Source of the DNA: Thermoplasmata archaeon
GTDB lineage: Archaea > Thermoplasmatota > Thermoplasmata > Thermoplasmatales > Thermoplasmataceae
Length of the DNA: 18,284 nucleotides
Assembly: GCA_021799315.1 (NCBI GenBank)
Contig: JAJZAR010000018.1
Span: 1 to 18,284 of the forward strand
Reading direction: 5' to 3'
This document shows positions 14,117 through 18,284 of the stretch, piece by piece (within the stretch, counting starts at the first letter, position 1; every line of letters starts with the position of its first letter). The notes beneath the pieces are model-generated. The model saw only the letters and a list, made by a program, of their open reading frames with translations. It ran no database searches and was not told where the DNA came from. The position numbers were made by a program, and so were the translations under genes.

Positions 14117-15367
14117 ATGCCCGATTATAAACGTAAGTTTTTCACACTTGACGATTATGACCTAACAGATAAGACAGTTCTTTTGAGATTGGATATAAAT
14201 TCCCCCATTCATCCTCTGACAGGCGAAATAATGGGAGATACAAGATTTCGTTCTCATATACCAACAATAGATAGATTGAAAAATTCCAAAGTTGTTATTC
14301 TCGCTCATCAGAGTCGACCCGGAAAGGCTGATTTTACTTCCCTGGAGGCTCATGCAAGGAGACTTGAAAGGTTGCTTGGCAGAAGGGTGAAGTATATAGA
14401 TTCTATCTGCGGACCAACTGCTCTGAACGCTATAAAGTCCATGAAGTCAGGCGATATCCTCATGCTGGAGAATACACGCTTCTTTTCGGAAGATGTGATC
14501 TTTGAAAAAGAAGACCTTGAATCCATGGAATCATCAAATATGGTTAGAAACCTTTCATCAGTGGTTGATGTATTTGTTAACGATGCATTTCCAGCAATAC
14601 ACAGGCATCAAACCTCACTTACAGGATTCACCAATACAGTCCCGAATATTGCGGGCATGTTGATCCAGAAAGAAACCGAAGCAGTTGATAACTTCCTGCA
14701 CGCCAGCAGTAAGGGAAGTATTGCCATTCTTGCAGGTGCAAAGATAGAAGATTCTATTTCAGTTGCAAGATCATTCATGGAGAGAAAGCTGGTATCCAAG
14801 ATTCTTGTGGGAGGGGTAGTGGCGAATGCCTTTACATGGGCATCAGGCACGAGTATTGGGAAGAGGAATGAAGAATTCATAAGAAACAACAACAAAAATG
14901 TGGAAAAGTATCTCGATATCTGCAGGGATATACTGAAAAAAAATGGGGATGCAATTGTCATGCCAATAGATTTCATTCTTAACCCCACACTAAGAAGGAT
15001 AAGCCTGAACGAAAGGATACCAGACGATCAGATTATTGCGGATATAGGTCCGGATACCATCGCTTCATTCTCCAGAGAGATAAGAACTGCGAAACACATC
15101 TTCGTCAATGGGCCCATGGGTATGTATGAATTGGCGGATTATGCTTCTGGAACCAGAGAAATTCTTAAGGAAATTGCAAATTCAAAGGCTTTGAAATTGG
15201 CAGGAGGTGGGCATACCATTTCTGCTCTTGAGATGATGGGATTGAAAGACAAAATAGACCATATCTCAACGGGAGGCGGAGCGCTCATAAGTTATTTATC
15301 CGGTGAACCGATGCCTGTTATTGAATCCCTGGTTAAAAGCAGGGATAAATTTCAGGATGTGAAATAA
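14117..15367 (+). CDS. pgk: Phosphoglycerate kinase
   Basis: A 416-residue enzyme that reversibly moves phosphate between 1,3-bisphosphoglycerate and ADP in glycolysis and gluconeogenesis. Substrate-binding residues are seen in RLDIN (24-28), AHQSRP (63-68), ENTRF (118-122) and NDAFPAIHRHQTS (155-167). The nucleotide site is visible in AGAKIEDS (206-213), KILVGGVVANAF (228-239), VNGPMGMYE and the C-terminal GGGHTISAL and STGGGA motifs. The histidine in GGGHT, where bacterial and eukaryotic enzymes have aspartate, and the SRP motif are typical of archaeal PGK as I know it. It heads an operon: its TAA is followed at once by the ATG of pfdA. Confidence 0.96.
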   Translation: MPDYKRKFFTLDDYDLTDKTVLLRLDINSPIHPLTGEIMGDTRFRSHIPTIDRLKNSKVVILAHQSRPGKADFTSLEAHARRLERLLGRRVKYIDSICGPTALNAIKSMKSGDILMLENTRFFSEDVIFEKEDLESMESSNMVRNLSSVVDVFVNDAFPAIHRHQTSLTGFTNTVPNIAGMLIQKETEAVDNFLHASSKGSIAILAGAKIEDSISVARSFMERKLVSKILVGGVVANAFTWASGTSIGKRNEEFIRNNNKNVEKYLDICRDILKKNGDAIVMPIDFILNPTLRRISLNERIPDDQIIADIGPDTIASFSREIRTAKHIFVNGPMGMYELADYASGTREILKEIANSKALKLAGGGHTISALEMMGLKDKIDHISTGGGALISYLSGEPMPVIESLVKSRDKFQDVK

Positions 15368-15772
15368 ATGGAAAATGAACAGAATCAGAATAATTTAAGG
15401 CAGGAGTTGGAGTTTCTAGAATCTTATGTTAACTCCACAGAGAAGCAGATCCAGATCATGTCTCGAGGGCTAGATGAATTTTCAAAGGCTATGGCCGTCC
15501 TTGAATCGGAGGAAATTCCCCATTCATCAGAGACAATGATCTCCCTTGGTGGAGGTCTATTCATGCGAGGGACTCTGGACAAAAGTAAAAACATTCTTGT
15601 GGCAATAGGCTCTGACGTATATATAGAAGAAAGCAGTGAAAAGGCTCTGGAGCGACTCAAAACACAGGCACTGGATGTCCAGACAGGTATCAATACTCTG
15701 AACGCTCAGAGATCAGAAGCCATTAGCAGGTACGATTCACTGGTCGCATCACTGAGTAAGAACAGAGAGTAG
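15368..15772 (+). CDS. pfdA: Prefoldin subunit alpha
   Basis: A 134-residue protein of normal archaeal length. Two long amphipathic coiled-coil helices (about 5-48 and 88-132) bracket a central beta-hairpin region whose ISLGGGLFMRGTL and VAIGSDVYIEES segments are the family's hallmark. Two alpha and four beta subunits form the jellyfish-shaped hexamer that captures unfolded chains and passes them to the thermosome. The ATG directly follows the pgk stop codon, and AGGATGTGA at 15354-15362, with one mismatch to the ideal Shine-Dalgarno, sits five bases before it. The neighbouring ftsY gene is its usual partner in archaea. The beta subunit gene is not in this window. Confidence 0.94.
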   Translation: MENEQNQNNLRQELEFLESYVNSTEKQIQIMSRGLDEFSKAMAVLESEEIPHSSETMISLGGGLFMRGTLDKSKNILVAIGSDVYIEESSEKALERLKTQALDVQTGINTLNAQRSEAISRYDSLVASLSKNRE

Positions 15773-15773
15773 T

Positions 15774-16637
15774 ATGTCACTGCGCGATAGATTGGCCCGA
15801 ATGTTCCACGGGAACAATGGGGAAATAGAAATCTCAAGTTTAAGGGAAGAGTTTTTGGAAATATTTCTGGAATCAGACATTTCTCTGGAAGTTGCGGAAG
15901 AAATTTTAAACAGGTTTCAGGCCATGTTTCCCAAGGTTAAGAGTATTACTCGGGAGCAAGCTATAGATGCGCTGAAGGAGATCATGACCAATATACTTGT
16001 GACAGCGTTACCTCGAACTAGTATACTCAATGTGGAGAAGAAACCCTATGTGATCATGTTTTTAGGGATCAACGGAACAGGAAAAACCACGACCATTGCA
16101 AGGTTGGCATATTATCTGAAACAGAACGGAAAAACATCTGTAATATCTGCATCAGATACCTTCAGGGCTGGAGCAATAGATCAGATCAAATATCATGGGG
16201 AAAAGCTTGGGGTCAGAGTCATCAGCCAGACACAGGGCAGTGATCCATCCGCCGTTGCCTTTGATACCATAGTTCACGCAAAGGCGAGAAATATAGACTA
16301 TGTGCTCATTGATACAGCAGGACGAATGCAGACAAACAGAAATCTCATGGATGAGATGAAAAAAATAAAGAGAGTGTCAAGCCCCGATCTCTCACTTCTC
16401 ACCGTGGATGCTATGGCTGCCAGTGACGCTATGGAACAGGCTTCCACTTTTCTCAAGGATATTAAATTTGATGGAGTGGTTGTGAACAAACTGGATACAG
16501 AAGCAAGAGGTGGTTCCATATTCTCTCTTGCTATCACCATTGGGAAACCGATCTATTTTCTCGGTATCGGCCAGGAACATGGAGACTTCATGGAATATGA
16601 TCCTTCATATATCATAGACAGAATATTTCCAAATTAA
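15774..16637 (+). CDS. ftsY: Signal recognition particle receptor FtsY
   Basis: A 287-residue SRP-family GTPase. It receives the SRP-ribosome complex at the membrane and triggers transfer of the nascent chain to the Sec translocon. A short N domain (about 1-85) precedes the G domain: P-loop GINGTGKTTT at 98-107, DTFRAGAIDQI at 128-138, DTAGRM at 180-185, NKLD at 238-241 and GIGQEHGDFMEYDP at 264-277. An acidic, extended A domain is missing, so it is near the minimal NG core. The insertion-box element reads DAMAASDA where archaeal FtsY usually has DALAGNDA. LDTEARGG is also a variant of LDGTAKGG. The lack of an M domain excludes Srp54. It begins one base after the pfdA stop, completing the operon, and is convergent with the HTH gene one base away. 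Confidence 0.93.
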   Translation: MSLRDRLARMFHGNNGEIEISSLREEFLEIFLESDISLEVAEEILNRFQAMFPKVKSITREQAIDALKEIMTNILVTALPRTSILNVEKKPYVIMFLGINGTGKTTTIARLAYYLKQNGKTSVISASDTFRAGAIDQIKYHGEKLGVRVISQTQGSDPSAVAFDTIVHAKARNIDYVLIDTAGRMQTNRNLMDEMKKIKRVSSPDLSLLTVDAMAASDAMEQASTFLKDIKFDGVVVNKLDTEARGGSIFSLAITIGKPIYFLGIGQEHGDFMEYDPSYIIDRIFPN

Positions 16638-16638
16638 A

Positions 16639-17313
16639 TTACTTAATAAAGGAAATTTTTCTAGAAATTTCTGCAACATCCATTTCTGTCGTAATAAGAG
16701 GTATGTTCTCTACATCCGAAATTTTTATTGCCAGATCATCCACTCTGTCAGCATTTACATACACGACAGCCGCTGGCTTCAAGGGGTGAACCCTGATGGC
16801 AATCATCGGGCTTCTTCCCATCTTTACTTCCGTGAAAAATATAACTCTCTCATTGGACCAACCATATAGTATGCTGTATTCGCTGTAGGAAAAGGTCAGA
16901 ATGGCCTTTACACCGTTTACGATTGTAAAACCTCTTACATATCTGTCTGCATTTGCATTTGAAACCTGCTTTCCTTCAATCTTACTTATGATGGTTTTAA
17001 GATTCACATCCCGGTCATAGTCCTTTATGTCTATAACAGCGTCATAGGGCACTCCAGATTTGTATCTCCTGAGAATGGTGCCTCCATGTCTGTTTTCAAT
17101 AACCATCATGGCATCAACAAACTTCTTTATGGTGCCTATGCCTGGTGATTGCCTTCTGCCCTTTTCATAATCACTTATCATCGAAAGGCTAACACCCATT
17201 TCCTTTGCAAGTTCGCTTTTTGTTATATTGAACTCCTCTCTCCATTTCTTGAGTGTTTGATTTGGATTGGTGGATAGAACAATTTCTCCTGCTATCTTTT
17301 CCTCAATGTTCAC
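16639..17313 (-). CDS. Archaeal transcriptional regulator with N-terminal XRE-type helix-turn-helix
   Basis: A 224-residue protein. Residues about 20-70 form a Cro/C1-type helix-turn-helix: LKKWREEFNITKSELAKEMG, then VSLSMISDYEKGRR, with the recognition helix around SLSMISDYE. The remaining 150 residues form a mixed alpha/beta domain that I associate with the archaeal predicted-regulator family COG1709; its ligand is unknown. The start is GTG at 17313, fixed by a TATA box (TATAAATA at 17342-17335, minus strand) at leaderless distance. A 20-base palindrome abuts this TATA box, pointing to autoregulation. It lies 56 bases downstream of proline dehydrogenase on the same strand but has its own promoter. 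Whether it controls that gene cannot be told. Confidence 0.85.
   Translation of the reverse strand: MNIEEKIAGEIVLSTNPNQTLKKWREEFNITKSELAKEMGVSLSMISDYEKGRRQSPGIGTIKKFVDAMMVIENRHGGTILRRYKSGVPYDAVIDIKDYDRDVNLKTIISKIEGKQVSNANADRYVRGFTIVNGVKAILTFSYSEYSILYGWSNERVIFFTEVKMGRSPMIAIRVHPLKPAAVVYVNADRVDDLAIKISDVENIPLITTEMDVAEISRKISFIK
16652..16671. repeat. Inverted repeat at the ftsY/HTH convergent junction
   Basis: GAAATTT and AAATTTC flank a 6-base centre 14 bases after the ftsY stop, within the last codons of the HTH gene. With its run of five T it might stop transcription from the pgk operon, but it also encodes protein, so the resemblance may be chance. Confidence 0.3.
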
Positions 17314-17334
17314 ATATTATACATAAGTAAACCG

Positions 17335-17342
17335 TATTTATA
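17335..17342 (-). promoter_or_regulatory. TATA box of the HTH regulator gene
   Basis: Minus-strand TATAAATA (17342 to 17335), within a longer AAATATAAATAC stretch, is 29-22 bases before the GTG at 17313, predicting a leaderless transcript. Confidence 0.6.
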
Positions 17343-17344
17343 TT

Positions 17345-17364
17345 TGTCGAATCGACATTCGACA
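17345..17364. promoter_or_regulatory. Palindromic operator at the HTH regulator promoter
   Basis: TGTCGAAT and ATTCGACA are perfect 8-base inverted arms around a 4-base centre (CGAC). The site directly abuts the regulator's TATA box on its upstream side, over the BRE position, and ends five bases before the proline dehydrogenase stop codon at 17370. The TCGAC core appears three times within it. The location suggests self-regulation by the HTH protein; that link is inferred. Confidence 0.6.
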
Positions 17365-17369
17365 TTAGT

Positions 17370-18221
17370 CTATATTTTCTTTCCATGGAGCATGGACTTC
17401 ATCAACAGGCTCATGTGCCCGGCTTCCTGCATTCTTCTGACAGAATACTGAATCCATTTCTTTCCAAAGGGAATATAGGCAAAAACCTGTTTTCCTCTCT
17501 TCTGAAGGTCTAAGAGATATTGATTTCTTATACCATTCAGCATTGCGTACCATACGTCCTTATGGTACTTCTCAGCAAGTTCAGCAGCCTTTTCGACCAT
17601 GATTTCATCATGGCTTGCCACCATGAACATCTTTGTATTCTCAAACATATACTCTAAAATATCAATGTAGCTCTTGTTGATCTCTGATTTAGCCTTGAAG
17701 GCTACCTTCTCGTCTTCGGTATATGCGCCCTTAACAAGTCTGAAAATCCCACCTTCTTTGCTGAGCGCTTTAACGTCATCCAGTGTACGCCTTAGATAGG
17801 ACTGCACACAAAGGCCTACGCTACCTGTTTCTATCTGGCTTCTGTAAAGCTCTATTGTCGAATCAATGAGTTGGCTTTCCTCCATGTCTATCCATGTGAA
17901 TAGATGTTTCTCCATAGCTGCCTTAACGATTCTGTCCAGATTCTTTTTTGCAAGATCAAGGCTCACAGAGAGACCTATCTGAGTTGGCTTCACAGACACC
18001 TGAAACATCTTATCCTCTGGCTCTATTGCTTTTATCACATTCAAATAAGTGTTTGTTGCTTCCTCAATTTCCTCACTGCTGGTAAGAGCTTCCCCAAGAA
18101 AATTAAATATTGCTCCGATGCCAAGAGCCTTAAATTTTTTCCCTCTTGTGATTGCATCATCCACTGTTGGACCTGCTATCCATTTCCCTGCCAATCGTTT
18201 TTCCATAAAGCCGCTAAGCAT
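17370..18221 (-). CDS. Proline dehydrogenase (FAD-dependent)
   Basis: A 283-residue TIM-barrel flavoenzyme that oxidises proline to pyrroline-5-carboxylate and feeds electrons to the respiratory chain, the first step of proline catabolism. It is a stand-alone enzyme, not a bifunctional PutA. Motifs: NFLGE at 40-44, VKPTQIGL at 77-84, IDMEES at 111-116, QSYLRRT at 140-146, RLVKGAY at 161-167, ASHD at 202-205, AMLNGIRNQ at 226-234, and the substrate-binding YIPFGKKW (249-256) with YSVRRM (259-264). A longer frame starts at a TTG at 18230, but the minus-strand TATA-like ATAATAAT at 18255-18248 favours the ATG at 18221. The P5C dehydrogenase gene is not in the window. Confidence 0.93.
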   Translation of the reverse strand: MLSGFMEKRLAGKWIAGPTVDDAITRGKKFKALGIGAIFNFLGEALTSSEEIEEATNTYLNVIKAIEPEDKMFQVSVKPTQIGLSVSLDLAKKNLDRIVKAAMEKHLFTWIDMEESQLIDSTIELYRSQIETGSVGLCVQSYLRRTLDDVKALSKEGGIFRLVKGAYTEDEKVAFKAKSEINKSYIDILEYMFENTKMFMVASHDEIMVEKAAELAEKYHKDVWYAMLNGIRNQYLLDLQKRGKQVFAYIPFGKKWIQYSVRRMQEAGHMSLLMKSMLHGKKI

Positions 18222-18284
18222 AATCGTCAATCAGAAATGGCTTGCTTATTATTATGGTTTCCACGAGACTGTCAATTTCTCGTT

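Noticed and set aside
1..18284. CRISPR arrays, insertion sequences, toxin-antitoxin pairs or defence genes
   Set aside because: No regularly spaced repeats, transposase motifs, terminal inverted repeats or recognisable defence domains were seen on either strand.

Overview
The window looks like chromosomal DNA from a euryarchaeon of the Thermoplasmatales type (Thermoplasma/Ferroplasma/Cuniculiplasma-like). Reasons: archaeal information-processing genes (thermosome, RFC large subunit, ribosomal protein L15e, RNase P protein Rnp2/Pop5, prefoldin alpha, archaeal FtsY, Taw1 wybutosine enzyme), a thermosome that reads like the Thermoplasma beta subunit from my memory of that family, TATA boxes about 25-31 bases before start codons with almost no leader, a tRNA-Ser without encoded CCA, and moderate-to-low GC. 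The assignment is inference, not a database match.

Layout: (1) 99-3114, plus strand: taw1, an acyl-CoA dehydrogenase and a zinc-ribbon membrane protein, each with its own TATA box. (2) 3106-6292, minus strand: the thermosome beta gene followed by a polysaccharide-type lipid flippase, converging on region 1 with a 9-base overlap. (3) 6437-9354: a Nudix hydrolase and a convergent GHMP sugar kinase that overlap by 4 bases, then rfcL. (4) 9322-10663: rnp2 on the minus strand, overlapping the end of rfcL and divergent from rpl15e, then tRNA-Ser(TGA). (5) 10664-11177: about 500 bases without a convincing gene but with an orphan promoter and inverted repeats. (6) 11178-13562: a large membrane-anchored protein rich in N-glycosylation sequons, convergent with an Ap4A-type Nudix hydrolase. 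(7) 14117-16637: a tight pgk-pfdA-ftsY operon. (8) 16639-18221, minus strand: a HTH regulator with a clear palindrome at its promoter, preceded by proline dehydrogenase.

Taken together this is mostly core housekeeping: protein folding (thermosome plus prefoldin), membrane targeting (FtsY), replication-clamp loading, tRNA maturation and modification, nucleotide sanitation, glycolysis/gluconeogenesis and flavin-linked oxidation of acyl-CoA and proline. The less explained parts are the 10.7-11.2 kb spacer, the large putative glycoprotein, the zinc-ribbon membrane protein, the heptose-kinase-like GHMP protein and the regulator with its operator. I found no CRISPR array, intact insertion sequence, prophage or recognisable defence cassette.
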